A DNA stretch of 31,020 bases from a virus, in IMG/VR virus record IMGVR_UViG_3300019759_000014, positions 1-31,020 of that record; one strand, given 5' to 3'. Of this stretch, positions 23,731-30,782 are shown in pieces. Within the stretch, counting starts at the first letter, position 1. The number at the start of each line of letters is the position of its first letter. The notes below the pieces were generated by a model. The model did not search any database. It had not been told where the DNA came from and saw only the letters and a list, made by a program, of their open reading frames with translations. The position numbers and the translations under genes are program-made.

Positions 23731-24150
23731 TTATACGCTTAATTTTTTTGCAACTTTCATTGCATATGCTTTTTCAGCATCTTGCTTCTTTTGTGTTGCA
23801 TCTGCATCTGACTGATGCGTTCCACCATCTGAACTCTTTGCTTCTAATGCTATTTTACTTGCATCTTCTGCTGTTTCTGCATTTACCATTGCAAGAATTA
23901 CTTTGGCATCTACTCCTGTAGTAATTGCTTCTTCAACTCTTGTTGCAATCTCTGCTTTAAAGTTACCCTCTGCCTCAGATAGCTGTGCTGTTAAAACTTG
24001 TACTTCTTCAGTCTTAGCTTCTAAAGCAGTTGTAGCTGTTTCCAGTTTCATAGTCAAACTATCATTACGACTTGTCATCGTATCTCTGTTTGCGACTAAA
24101 GCATTAAATGTTGCTTCAGTTTCATCTAAATTTTCTCTGTCAAACTTCAT
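23731..24150 (-). CDS. nested scaffold protein (lambda Nu3-like), about 139 aa, internal in-frame start
   Basis: In the protease frame, Met293 (ATG 24150-24148) is preceded by AAGGAG (24161-24156) with a five-base gap, a near-ideal ribosome site inside the longer gene. Starting there gives the helical scaffold tail alone. Lambda makes Nu3 from the 3' end of C in the same way. In-frame internal initiation is inferred from the ribosome site and analogy; it is not proven by sequence. Confidence 0.75.
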   Translation of the reverse strand: MKFDRENLDETEATFNALVANRDTMTSRNDSLTMKLETATTALEAKTEEVQVLTAQLSEAEGNFKAEIATRVEEAITTGVDAKVILAMVNAETAEDASKIALEAKSSDGGTHQSDADATQKKQDAEKAYAMKVAKKLSV

Positions 24151-25026
24151 GTCTGCTCCTTGATTGATTTCATTTGAATTGTCGCTTGCCAAGTTTGCAC
24201 TTGCTGAGGCAGTGGGAACAAAAGTAGAACCCATGCTTGAAGATGATTTTAGTGACTTTATTATAGAATCTAAAGTAGTTATGTCTTTAATAAAACCAGC
24301 ATCTTTAGCTTCTTGTGCCGAAACTACATCTCCATAGCCAAACTTTCCTGCAATCTCTTGAGCAGAAAGGTTTGTATTTCTCATTACCCTTTCATAGAAA
24401 ATCTTTTCAACATCATCTATTCTTGCTTGAATCTTTTGTTTGCAATCCCCGTTTAATGAGCAATCTTTATTTTGAGCATTTTTTGATACTAGCTTAATAC
24501 TACCGTTGTTTTCGCCTTTATCATCCCTATACCCAGCCAGAACTCCAATCGAACCAATCATTGCAGTTCTGTTTGCATAAATCTCTTTAGATGCAGAGAA
24601 AATCCAGATACCAGCACTTGCTCCAAGATTGTTGTAAAAAGTAACTGTCTTCTTTGATGATGCGAAAATCAATTCTCCCACCTCATCGGCACCAGCAACT
24701 TCTCCACCTGCTGTATCCACATCAAACAAAATAGTATCCACCGATGTGTCTTTCTCTGCTTTTGCAATATACTCAGATAAAATATCATACGAAGTAAAAC
24801 CACCACACATAGCGTTCATCCAAGTGTTCTTCTTCGTCATAGCTCCATCTACAGTTATGATAGCTACATTTCCTTGAACGTCATAACTATGTGAAGGAGA
24901 AATACCTTCGATAGTTTCTTTTGCAACCTCTCCACTATTTACTGTTGCAATAAGCCCTTCCATATAACTTGGACATGTCGCAAACATTCCGCTTGCAAGG
25001 TATGTTTTCATCTGCTCTGTTCTCAT
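23731..25026 (-). CDS. S49 (SppA/lambda C-type) prohead protease with C-terminal scaffold, 431 aa
   Basis: Residues about 50-280 are an S49 serine peptidase: VDTAGGEV (103-110) at the oxyanion/SPGG position, the nucleophile Ser137 in NNLGASAGIW, AMIGSIGVLAG at 155-165 and a candidate general-base lysine near 182-187. The rest, from about 293, is a charged helical tail rich in Glu/Ala/Thr (ATTALEAKTEEVQVLTAQL), as in scaffold domains. In lambda, C is a minor head protein whose 3' part also encodes the scaffold Nu3; the same arrangement appears here (see 23731-24150). The start overlaps the portal stop by four bases. Confidence 0.9.
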   Translation of the reverse strand: MRTEQMKTYLASGMFATCPSYMEGLIATVNSGEVAKETIEGISPSHSYDVQGNVAIITVDGAMTKKNTWMNAMCGGFTSYDILSEYIAKAEKDTSVDTILFDVDTAGGEVAGADEVGELIFASSKKTVTFYNNLGASAGIWIFSASKEIYANRTAMIGSIGVLAGYRDDKGENNGSIKLVSKNAQNKDCSLNGDCKQKIQARIDDVEKIFYERVMRNTNLSAQEIAGKFGYGDVVSAQEAKDAGFIKDITTLDSIIKSLKSSSSMGSTFVPTASASANLASDNSNEINQGADMKFDRENLDETEATFNALVANRDTMTSRNDSLTMKLETATTALEAKTEEVQVLTAQLSEAEGNFKAEIATRVEEAITTGVDAKVILAMVNAETAEDASKIALEAKSSDGGTHQSDADATQKKQDAEKAYAMKVAKKLSV

Positions 25027-26576
25027 TTTTGTTCCTCTTCTTTAAGATACAGACTCATAAGTGCATCTCCCGTATCTTCTTTTGGTTTCACTACTTCTGC
25101 TTCCACTATTATATCGTATTTCTCAGCTAACTTTTTCTTTTGTTCTGTTAGTTTTAAATCCTCTTCAAACTTGAAAAGCTCCTGCTCATTTTTCTTCTTT
25201 ATAAATGTCTCGTACTTCACACCTTCAGTTTCTTCGATTATCTGTGCTTCAGTTTTTATACCTAACTCTATATTCGTTTTATTTGCAAGTGCTGTTTTTG
25301 CTGGTTCGATATCTATCTTTTGTCTTCTTAGGTATCTGAACTTATTGAATTTACTAGGATTTTTCCAGTATGCTACTCTTTCGGTTATTCTTCCTATCTG
25401 AATACCTACTTGCACAAGTCGTGATCTTATCTCGTCTATAATCAAGTTTGATATATTGTCGAATCTTATTGAGGCGCTTAATCCATCTGTCTCTGATACA
25501 TACTTCATTGCAGAGTAGTTTACTTTATCTGCTTTACTGTATACACCTAGTGAAGACATTCCTATGCTTGAAGACATTTTCATTTCAGAGTTATCGTTAA
25601 GGTCTTTATATATTCCATCTCTTTTAGAAGTGTTGAATACTACCTCATCATCTGATGGTATTGGAGATAGACCGTAATTACCTACACCTATTTTTGCTAA
25701 GTCTGCTAGGACTTCTTTTATCTCTAGTACTTTTCCTTCAAAAGAAGTTCCATTAGCTTCATTTAGTCTATCCATAGCTAACTTCATAATCTCATTATAT
25801 GCTGTAGATCTAAGATATGCACCAGCTTTTGCTTCTTCTATTGCAGAGTCTAATTCTGCTTTTCCATACTGGCTTATTTGATCTAAAGTTGGAAGAAGTG
25901 ATGAAAGTTTTGATATCGCTACTTGCTGACCTATTGATACCCATACTTCCGAGTAGTATGTTAAGTTATCATATGGTACTTTTTTTGATGTTCTCTTATC
26001 ATCTGTATCGTATATCCATACATGAGTGATTTGATTCCATTTGTTAAATACTAGACCTGCTACTGTTGATGGTTTATCTTTTTCATATCTAGTATGCTTG
26101 CTAGTGTCTATCATATCTACACCAACTAGTTCATACTTATATGGAATAGCCCATTCAGTATTGTAGTGGTGTCTAATCATTATTCCACCATCAAGTAAGT
26201 CAAAGTTACTTATAGCTCTCATTGCTCCATTAAAGTGAAACTTGTTTGTAAGTTCTCCTACTCCAACTTTATTATGTTCTTCTATTAGTTCTTCTGCTTG
26301 CTGATTGAATTTTTTTGATGAAGATTCTACTTGAGTGTTTATTGATATACCAATCGTTTTTGAAGTAGCTGATGCTACCATAGTTGGAATATCTGTAGTG
26401 TTTACGTTAAGCCAGTGAAGCTCTCTTCTTGTTTTTGAAGCAGAAGTTCCATCTATCTTATCTATGTTGCCATCATAAAGCGGTTTACCTAAAGTTGACT
26501 TTTTTGCACCTTCAGCGTATGTTCTATATCCACCGCCATAAACAAGATGTGCCATTGAAAATGATGTGCTACTCAT
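25023..26576 (-). CDS. portal protein (lambda gpB family), 517 aa
   Basis: Placed between the gpW-like joiner and the protease, as in lambda. The sequence has features of B-type portals: early GGGYRTYAEGAKKS, then the LHWLNVNTTDIPTMV segment; a central acidic/aromatic wing (YELVGVDMIDTSKHTRYEKD and HVWIYDTDD); the long helical stem; and the C-terminal repeat-like LGIKTEAQIIEETEG. It forms the dodecameric ring at one vertex through which DNA is packed. The start at 26576 overlaps the gpW-like stop by one base. Confidence 0.88.
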   Translation of the reverse strand: MSSTSFSMAHLVYGGGYRTYAEGAKKSTLGKPLYDGNIDKIDGTSASKTRRELHWLNVNTTDIPTMVASATSKTIGISINTQVESSSKKFNQQAEELIEEHNKVGVGELTNKFHFNGAMRAISNFDLLDGGIMIRHHYNTEWAIPYKYELVGVDMIDTSKHTRYEKDKPSTVAGLVFNKWNQITHVWIYDTDDKRTSKKVPYDNLTYYSEVWVSIGQQVAISKLSSLLPTLDQISQYGKAELDSAIEEAKAGAYLRSTAYNEIMKLAMDRLNEANGTSFEGKVLEIKEVLADLAKIGVGNYGLSPIPSDDEVVFNTSKRDGIYKDLNDNSEMKMSSSIGMSSLGVYSKADKVNYSAMKYVSETDGLSASIRFDNISNLIIDEIRSRLVQVGIQIGRITERVAYWKNPSKFNKFRYLRRQKIDIEPAKTALANKTNIELGIKTEAQIIEETEGVKYETFIKKKNEQELFKFEEDLKLTEQKKKLAEKYDIIVEAEVVKPKEDTGDALMSLYLKEEEQK

Positions 26577-26788
26577 TATGACCCCATTCTAAGTGTTCTA
26601 AGACGATTGTTTAAATTATCTCGTCTTTTATACAGTTTATCTATATCTGTGTATTCTGTTCTAAACCTAGAGCCAGCACCACCTTCCTCTATCTCTCTTG
26701 TAGCTTCTATCTGGTCTATCTTTGTATCAAGAGTTGCTATCCTGTTTTCAAAATCAGTTATCTGCTCTGCTACTGTTTTATCAGCCAT
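26576..26788 (-). CDS. gpW-like head-tail joining protein, 70 aa
   Basis: A 70-residue helical protein directly before the portal, as lambda W (68 aa). It has an N-terminal helix (ITDFENRIATLDTKIDQIEA), a short turn with GSRFRTEYTDIDKLYKRRDNL reminiscent of the W family's GxxVEYT segment, and a second helix. It would bind the portal from below to close the filled head. No large terminase gene precedes it; instead a RusA-like gene ends 56 bases upstream, and that gap shows no clear promoter. Confidence 0.7.
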   Translation of the reverse strand: MADKTVAEQITDFENRIATLDTKIDQIEATREIEEGGAGSRFRTEYTDIDKLYKRRDNLNNRLRTLRMGS

Positions 26789-26844
26789 TTAAACTTCCTG
26801 CTTGATATTCTTTGCCATATTGTATCTTGTTTTTTATAAAATGT

Positions 26845-27231
26845 CTATATATCAACTTTTTCAATAAGTATAGTCAACTTGTCTTCCCCTGCGTTTAAGT
26901 GCTTTCTCACTCTTAAGTCCAGTATCTGATTGTCATTCTTATAGCACAAGTCTTCTAGTGCGTCAAAAAGCTGTTTCAGCAAAGCATCTATATCTGGAGA
27001 CTTTATCTTTTTAACATCTACATCCATATAGAACTTCAAGTGTCCTTCTAGCATCTTGTTTTGCTTTTGTCTAAGCACTTCCATTTGTATCAACTTTTTT
27101 TGTTGCCTAGATTCTTCTGATAATATAATTGATGCTAAACATTTTCCCACATACTTGCATACAGGTTTATATAGTCTGTTAAGTGGAGTAGGCTTTACCC
27201 CACTCAGCACTATAATTATAATATCAGTCAT
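26845..27231 (-). CDS. RusA-family Holliday junction resolvase, 128 aa
   Basis: The C-terminal half matches RusA: SPDIDALLKQLFDALEDL with Asp80, Asp82 and Asp90, then YKNDNQILDLRVRK with Asp100, corresponding to the catalytic acidic cluster (DxDN...DD) that binds Mg2+. The N-terminal part contains VKPTPLNRLY, the equivalent of the usual KPRPR start. RusA enzymes resolve branched DNA made in recombination or replication and may clear it before packaging. ATG 27231 follows the preceding stop directly (TAAATG). Confidence 0.8.
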   Translation of the reverse strand: MTDIIIIVLSGVKPTPLNRLYKPVCKYVGKCLASIILSEESRQQKKLIQMEVLRQKQNKMLEGHLKFYMDVDVKKIKSPDIDALLKQLFDALEDLCYKNDNQILDLRVRKHLNAGEDKLTILIEKVDI

Positions 27232-27540
27232 TTAAAACAATTGTTTTTTACCCTTGTTTACATATCCATCACATGTATGATTTATGTTTCCTAGCTTCTT
27301 TTGTATCTTAAAAGTAGAACTAAACTCTGATGGTCTATTTCTTATACATACCGTACATATATATGCACTACTATGAGGATTTTCACAACTTGCAACTTCT
27401 GCTGTCACTTCTTTCACTTGCTTGTCATTTAAAATATCCCATACATCTTGTGGCTCTACACCGAAATGTCTAGCTGTTACTAGCACTGAATTGTGCATAT
27501 CCTCTTTCATAAAACTTTCTATCTGTTCTTTAGTTGGCAT
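27232..27540 (-). CDS. HTH/Cys-rich protein, 102 aa (possible DNA-binding regulator)
   Basis: Residues 17-37 (NSVLVTARHFGVEPQDVWDI) look like a short helix-turn-helix. The second half holds Cys52, Cys62, Cys65 and Cys90 with His88, a possible metal site (C-x9-C-x2-C-x24-C). I do not recognise the family. A DNA-binding regulator is plausible from both parts, and it is a candidate partner for the palindromic operators, but that link is conjecture. The start lies inside the 3' end of the YopX-like gene (overlap 11 bases) and its stop abuts the RusA start. Confidence 0.55.
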   Translation of the reverse strand: MPTKEQIESFMKEDMHNSVLVTARHFGVEPQDVWDILNDKQVKEVTAEVASCENPHSSAYICTVCIRNRPSEFSSTFKIQKKLGNINHTCDGYVNKGKKQLF

Positions 27541-27940
27541 CTTCCTCTCCTAGTAAGTGTTTGTCTTGTTGTAGAGTGCCTATTACCTCTAGGTCTTCGC
27601 TATCCATTTCATCAAAATCTGAAATTAACCAATCGCCATCATCAGGGCTAATCCTTTCAATCTGATACTTTAAAGATTCATCGTTCCATGTAACTTTATA
27701 AATTGCATCTTCACAATCAATAATATTTAAGATACTACAATCAGCATAAATCTTATTGCCCTCTATGTCTGTTTTGCCTATGTAGTCAAGTTTTAAATAC
27801 CTGTTCATTCCATCACTTAAAACATTAAAAACTTCTGCATCTGGGTTGCACTCAAAAATAGTACCATGAGAATTTATTGCAATATCTTCATCACATATAA
27901 ATTCTTCTTCGTAATTATCCCATACTATAAACTCATTCAT
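27530..27940 (-). CDS. YopX-family protein, 136 aa
   Basis: The middle contains LDYIGKTDIEGNKIYADCSI, a clear match to the YopX hallmark (tGlkDknGkeIyeGDiv), and the end has LEVIGTLQQDKHLLGE, the second hallmark (vIGNiyeNpeLL). The family occurs in phages and phage-derived regions; its biochemical role is unknown. The Gly-Asp of the hallmark is replaced by Ala-Asp-Cys. The start overlaps the 46-aa gene's stop (TAATG). A second, better-conserved member lies at 30366-30782. Confidence 0.75.
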   Translation of the reverse strand: MNEFIVWDNYEEEFICDEDIAINSHGTIFECNPDAEVFNVLSDGMNRYLKLDYIGKTDIEGNKIYADCSILNIIDCEDAIYKVTWNDESLKYQIERISPDDGDWLISDFDEMDSEDLEVIGTLQQDKHLLGEEDAN

Positions 27941-28080
27941 TACTTTTTCTTCCCTTTCACTATCTTCTCTGCTTTCACGCCTTTAATAAGCTCTTTTATC
28001 TGCTTCTCTCCAAACTCTTGCTTATCTATTAACAACATATCTACTTGACCTCTTGGCTTACCTTTAAAGAATCCAGTCAT
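27940..28080 (-). CDS. small basic hypothetical protein, 46 aa
   Basis: ATG 28080 (preceded by TAGGAATATG) to TAA 27942-27940, where the stop overlaps the ATG of the YopX-like gene. Lys-rich peptide starting MTGFFKGKPRGQVDMLL and ending KIVKGKKK. It fills a gap between genes on both sides with standard overlaps, which supports it as real. Function unknown. Confidence 0.6.
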   Translation of the reverse strand: MTGFFKGKPRGQVDMLLIDKQEFGEKQIKELIKGVKAEKIVKGKKK

Positions 28081-28088
28081 GCATATTC

Positions 28089-28457
28089 CTACTTCATCTT
28101 TCTATATTCAAGTGTGTCATCATCCCACTCATTCAGCTTCATAAAGATATATTTTATCTCTTTTGTTGTTGCCAGTCTATACCATCTTTCACTATTATTA
28201 AGCTTATCAATTAGCTCATCTGCTGTTCTCCATTTTTCAATAGGTGGACTCACATCTCTTATTGCTCTTAAACAATACAATCTGCTTCTACTTCCTTTCT
28301 CTCCAACCACCACAGAATTTAATACCATAGTTCTCTTTTCTACACTAAACCCTAAGTTTGATGCTGAAAATGTTGTAAAGTCATCAGATAGTTCAACTAT
28401 AGGTCTATCTATAATAGCATCTAAGTCACTCTCACTAAAAATATTTTTTGTCTTCAT
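28089..28457 (-). CDS. hypothetical protein, 122 aa, controlled by an operator promoter
   Basis: Unrecognised protein, mixed alpha/beta, with an N-terminal acidic part and GEKGSRSRLYCLRAIRD near the middle. ATG 28457 is preceded by ACAAGGAGAAAGT and, about 20 bases earlier, by the -10 box of the minus-strand copy of the TTGAC-N4-ATCAA operator promoter. It therefore shares the predicted control of the three + strand operons. This makes the RusA/YopX and morphogenesis genes behind it possible regulon members. Confidence 0.65.
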   Translation of the reverse strand: MKTKNIFSESDLDAIIDRPIVELSDDFTTFSASNLGFSVEKRTMVLNSVVVGEKGSRSRLYCLRAIRDVSPPIEKWRTADELIDKLNNSERWYRLATTKEIKYIFMKLNEWDDDTLEYRKMK

Positions 28458-28477
28458 ACTTTCTCCTTGTTTATAAA

Positions 28478-28519
28478 AGTATACTATTTATCTTTCTTTA
28501 TTCTCTTGACTTAAATCAA
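28478..28519 (-). promoter_or_regulatory. activator-type promoter with the palindromic operator (minus-strand copy 4)
   Basis: The plus strand reads TTGACTTAAATCAA (28506-28519); on the minus strand this is TTGATTTAAGTCAA, followed after 22 bases by TATACT (28483-28478). The -35 slot reads agagaa and is no sigma70 box. It overlaps the stop codon of the 70-aa gene at 28516. The spacing is identical to the three + strand promoters. Confidence 0.7.
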
Positions 28520-28728
28520 GCCTTTATAACTCCTGTACCAGTAGAAGAAAACTCCCACTCTAAAGTCCAGTGTTCTACGTTAATTTCTTTTGCATCTTTT
28601 AGCTTGTCTAGTAACTTCTTGGATTTCTCTTCATCTAAAGGCTTTCCATAAACATAACACCCTTTTTCAGTAAGAGCAACAACTTCTCCTTCTGATCCAA
28701 TATGTGAAGATATTAGTTTAGCTGACAC
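28516..28728 (-). CDS. hypothetical protein, 70 aa
   Basis: Unrecognised. It opens with SAKLISSHIGSEGEVVALTEKG and ends WEFSSTGTGVIKA, with a Lys/Asp/Glu-rich helix in between (DEEKSKKLLDKLKDAKEI). The start lies inside the end of the preceding gene (overlap 16 bases) and is preceded by TAAAGGAGATAA, a strong ribosome site. The stop lies in the operator of the next promoter. Confidence 0.65.
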   Translation of the reverse strand: MSAKLISSHIGSEGEVVALTEKGCYVYGKPLDEEKSKKLLDKLKDAKEINVEHWTLEWEFSSTGTGVIKA

Positions 28729-29066
28729 ATTATCTCCTTTATATTCTTAATATCATCAAAGTGATATACCATCATACCTTTTTGTCTAGCAACTTCTATC
28801 TCTTGTCTCATACCACTTGAAACACCAAGCCCAGCATAAACTAAAAGTAGATCACAAACATCTAAAAGTTTAATTGCACTCTGAGTTCCAACAAGTCTCT
28901 CGTTTATATCATCATCATTTAAAAACTGAGGATAATACAAATGAGCAACTATGACCTCATGTCCAGCAAGTACAACTTCCCTAGAAATCTCTTTAGTAGC
29001 TTTCAGTTGCTCATCAAACTGCTCTTGTGTTTTTGCACTGTATCTTGTACATATATAAACTATCAT
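28713..29066 (-). CDS. DUF4406/DUF7768-like protein (nucleoside deoxyribosyltransferase-like fold), 117 aa
   Basis: The pattern VYICTRYSAK at the N-terminus, AGHEVIVAHLYYPQFLNDDDINERLVG in the middle, then LLDVCDLLLVYAG and GVSSGMRQEIEVARQKG is characteristic of the phage DUF4406/DUF7768 group, whose Rossmann-like fold relates to nucleoside 2-deoxyribosyltransferases. The role in phages is unknown; base or nucleotide binding is plausible. ATG 29066 overlaps the preceding stop by one base. Confidence 0.75.
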   Translation of the reverse strand: MIVYICTRYSAKTQEQFDEQLKATKEISREVVLAGHEVIVAHLYYPQFLNDDDINERLVGTQSAIKLLDVCDLLLVYAGLGVSSGMRQEIEVARQKGMMVYHFDDIKNIKEIMCQLN

Positions 29067-29623
29067 TACGCTTCCTCTATCCTCTTCTCAGCTATCTCAA
29101 AATATTTTTCATCCAATTCCTCTAAAATTATCTGTTGTTTTAGTAAGCCTGAACAATAATAACTGCTCGAAAATGTAGTTTTCTTTTTTGTTTGACCATT
29201 TTGCTCAAAGTGTATTCTTTTGTCAAACATCAAAAGTTGCATTTCTCTATTTGCTTCTTTGAAAACCCATTTAGAATACTTATCATTTAGCCATGCGTTT
29301 GTCATTAGTAATGCAAAAGGCTTTCCGAAACTCAAAACTCTTTCAAAAAAATGCCTCTTGTTTTGAAATGGTGGATTTGAAACAATAATATCCCATTCTG
29401 TCGGTTCAAATTCAAAAAAATCTTTACCATCTTCTATATGTGAATATATTACAGCATTTCCATTTGCTCTTATCTGCTTTACAAATTCGCTATGTTCTTT
29501 ATCAAAAGGACACCAAACAATGGCATCTTTTGGAATATGCTTAATTATAGGTTGCACCCCATATGATGGAGTATAACTTTCATCGCCACCTACCTTATTG
29601 TATAAAACTTTTTGACTATCCAT
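29066..29623 (-). CDS. DNA adenine methyltransferase-like protein, chimeric C-terminus, 185 aa
   Basis: ATG 29623 is preferred over the GTG three codons upstream because AAAGGTG lies six bases before it. The core has PKDAIVWCPFDKEHSEFVK, then WDIIVSNPPFQNK, in which NPPF is the catalytic motif of amino-MTases, then FSSSYYCSGLLKQQIIL. This fits a small phage adenine methylase of the EcoRI/Dam-like type. The last 20 residues, ELDEKYFEIAEKRIEEA, instead match the C-terminus of the other, beta-class MTase type. The 24-aa ORF just upstream matches the N-terminus of that same class. The protein may therefore be an insertion into, or replacement within, an older methylase gene. Confidence 0.65.
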   Translation of the reverse strand: MDSQKVLYNKVGGDESYTPSYGVQPIIKHIPKDAIVWCPFDKEHSEFVKQIRANGNAVIYSHIEDGKDFFEFEPTEWDIIVSNPPFQNKRHFFERVLSFGKPFALLMTNAWLNDKYSKWVFKEANREMQLLMFDKRIHFEQNGQTKKKTTFSSSYYCSGLLKQQIILEELDEKYFEIAEKRIEEA

Positions 29624-29690
29624 CTGTAACACCTTTAGCTATAAGTTCATCCATAACCTCTAAACAGTCGCCTTTATATAAATCTATCAT
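29616..29690 (-). pseudogene. remnant 5' end of a beta-class DNA methyltransferase gene, 24 codons
   Basis: ATG 29690, with AAAGGATTG before it, encodes MIDLYKGDCLEVMDELIAK and then stops at 29618-29616, inside the start of the next gene. The sequence is the typical opening of beta-class DNA MTases (LyxGDcLevmkeLp), which normally continues for 200 or more residues. Here only this piece remains, overlapping the next gene's ATG. It may still be translated and could couple translation to the downstream methylase. Confidence 0.55.
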
Positions 29691-29881
29691 TTTACAATCC
29701 TTTTACATATAGTCAATATCCACTCTATTCTCAACATACTGTGTATCACTTCTCTATTCTCTAAGTCATTCTTTGCTTGATTTATCGGACTGATGTTATC
29801 TGAAATTACCAACTGCTTCGATAACTCTTCCAGCTTCATTAGTTGCATCAATATAAACTTCTCTATTAATCTCTCAAACAT
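29687..29881 (-). CDS. hypothetical protein, 64 aa
   Basis: Unrecognised helical protein (MFERLIEKFILMQLMKLEEL) with a mid-region Asn/Asp-rich turn and a basic end (RIEWILTICKRIVK). The start overlaps the end of the Cys-containing 50-aa ORF (stop at 29874) and the stop overlaps the start of the methylase remnant by four bases. No motif. GGAAAAAGATG gives a usable ribosome site. Confidence 0.55.
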   Translation of the reverse strand: MFERLIEKFILMQLMKLEELSKQLVISDNISPINQAKNDLENREVIHSMLRIEWILTICKRIVK

Positions 29882-30026
29882 CTTTTTCCTTCATCTCTTT
29901 ATAGTTCTCTTCTATACATCTCTCTGAGTCTATCCACCTACCTCTAGTCTTTGTCTTTTTCTTTGACTCATCATAGTGCAAACACTCATATCTTTTGGTG
30001 CAGTACATACCGTTACACTTTTTCAT
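29874..30026 (-). CDS. small Cys-containing protein, 50 aa
   Basis: ATG 30026 to TGA 29876-29874, overlapping the next start (29881). Product MKKCNGMYCTKRYECLHYDE, then a Lys-rich stretch and GRWIDSERCIEE. Cys4, Cys9, Cys15 and Cys37 could form a small metal site. ATAAGAGATG is a modest ribosome site. It fills the gap between neighbouring genes on the same strand with the usual overlap, which supports it. Function unknown. Confidence 0.5.
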   Translation of the reverse strand: MKKCNGMYCTKRYECLHYDESKKKTKTRGRWIDSERCIEENYKEMKEKDV

Positions 30027-30029
30027 CTC

Positions 30030-30149
30030 TTATTTTACTTTTACTGTCTGATTACAATCGTGCTGTATAAACTTATCAAAATTACCTTCGCTATTTGCAT
30101 AAACTAATACCACTACTATCATAAATAAAGCCCACCCAAAATCACTCAT
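30030..30149 (-). CDS. small one-TM membrane protein, 39 aa
   Basis: ATG 30149 overlaps the preceding stop (ATGA) and is preceded by AAGGAGATTAG. The peptide is one hydrophobic segment (WALFMIVVVLVYA, about residues 6-18) followed by a polar end with one Cys. Small membrane peptides are common in phage accessory regions; a role cannot be given. Confidence 0.55.
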   Translation of the reverse strand: MSDFGWALFMIVVVLVYANSEGNFDKFIQHDCNQTVKVK

Positions 30150-30382
30150 CTAATCTCCTTATTCTTTTTGTACCACTTTCTAAAAAGTGTTGGTTTAACA
30201 TGTCTCATAAAGTGTGTCTCATCTATCTGGCTATACGGAACTACATATAGCACATCATCCATGTAAGCAACATAATCTTCATCTATATGTAAAGCATCTT
30301 CTGGTACATCTTCTAGCTCCGCAAACTGATTTAGTTCTTCTTGAGTAGATATAAGTACTACTACACTATGTTTTAGCATCAT
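30146..30382 (-). CDS. hypothetical protein, 78 aa
   Basis: Unrecognised. It reads MLKHSVVVLISTQEELNQFA, then an acidic segment DVPEDALHIDEDYVAYMDDV with alternating strands, and a basic C-terminus KPTLFRKWYKKNKEIR. The first Met pair and the overlap with the YopX-like stop (30366) argue for ATG 30382 or the next codon. No enzymatic motif is visible. Confidence 0.6.
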   Translation of the reverse strand: MMLKHSVVVLISTQEELNQFAELEDVPEDALHIDEDYVAYMDDVLYVVPYSQIDETHFMRHVKPTLFRKWYKKNKEIR

Positions 30383-30782
30383 CTATAAGCTCTTTGTTTT
30401 CATATATGTTTCCCACCACTTCTATATTCCAATCATCTGGCATATCTCTAGTCATAGAATCAATATTTCTATCAATATAATAAAAATCATTTTCAGAAAA
30501 CCACATCACATAAGCCCCATTATGCTTTCTTATTTCCCAAAAATCATCCTGACTGTCTTCTTCTCTTGTAATTTCTTTATCTAACTCTAGAGTATATAAT
30601 TTTACAATATCTCCATTATAAATTTCACTCCCATTTTTATCTCTTATTTCTGTGTATTGCATCAATTTATACGGATCTTCTTTTTCCTCTATGAAAACAG
30701 TTATTTTAAAAATTTTAATTATTTCTTCCCATTTTAAAATTTTAAATCCGTTCCATAACCTAAATTTTAGATTTTCACTCAT
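30366..30782 (-). CDS. YopX-family protein, 138 aa
   Basis: The central YTEIRDKNGSEIYNGDIVKL and the C-terminal IEVVGNIYENKELI are the two hallmarks of the YopX family. The N-terminus MSENLKFRLWNGFKILKWEE also follows the usual frame. The family is found in phages and prophages; its function is unknown. Start overlaps the preceding stop (8 bases). This is the better-conserved of two family members in the window. Confidence 0.88.
   Translation of the reverse strand: MSENLKFRLWNGFKILKWEEIIKIFKITVFIEEKEDPYKLMQYTEIRDKNGSEIYNGDIVKLYTLELDKEITREEDSQDDFWEIRKHNGAYVMWFSENDFYYIDRNIDSMTRDMPDDWNIEVVGNIYENKELIDDAKT

Noticed and set aside
27232-27540. Small terminase subunit or Ogr-type activator
   Set aside because: The HTH-like segment is suggestive, but the Cys spacing (C-x9-C-x2-C-x24-C) does not match Ogr/Delta and there is no adjacent large terminase, so it is left as unassigned.
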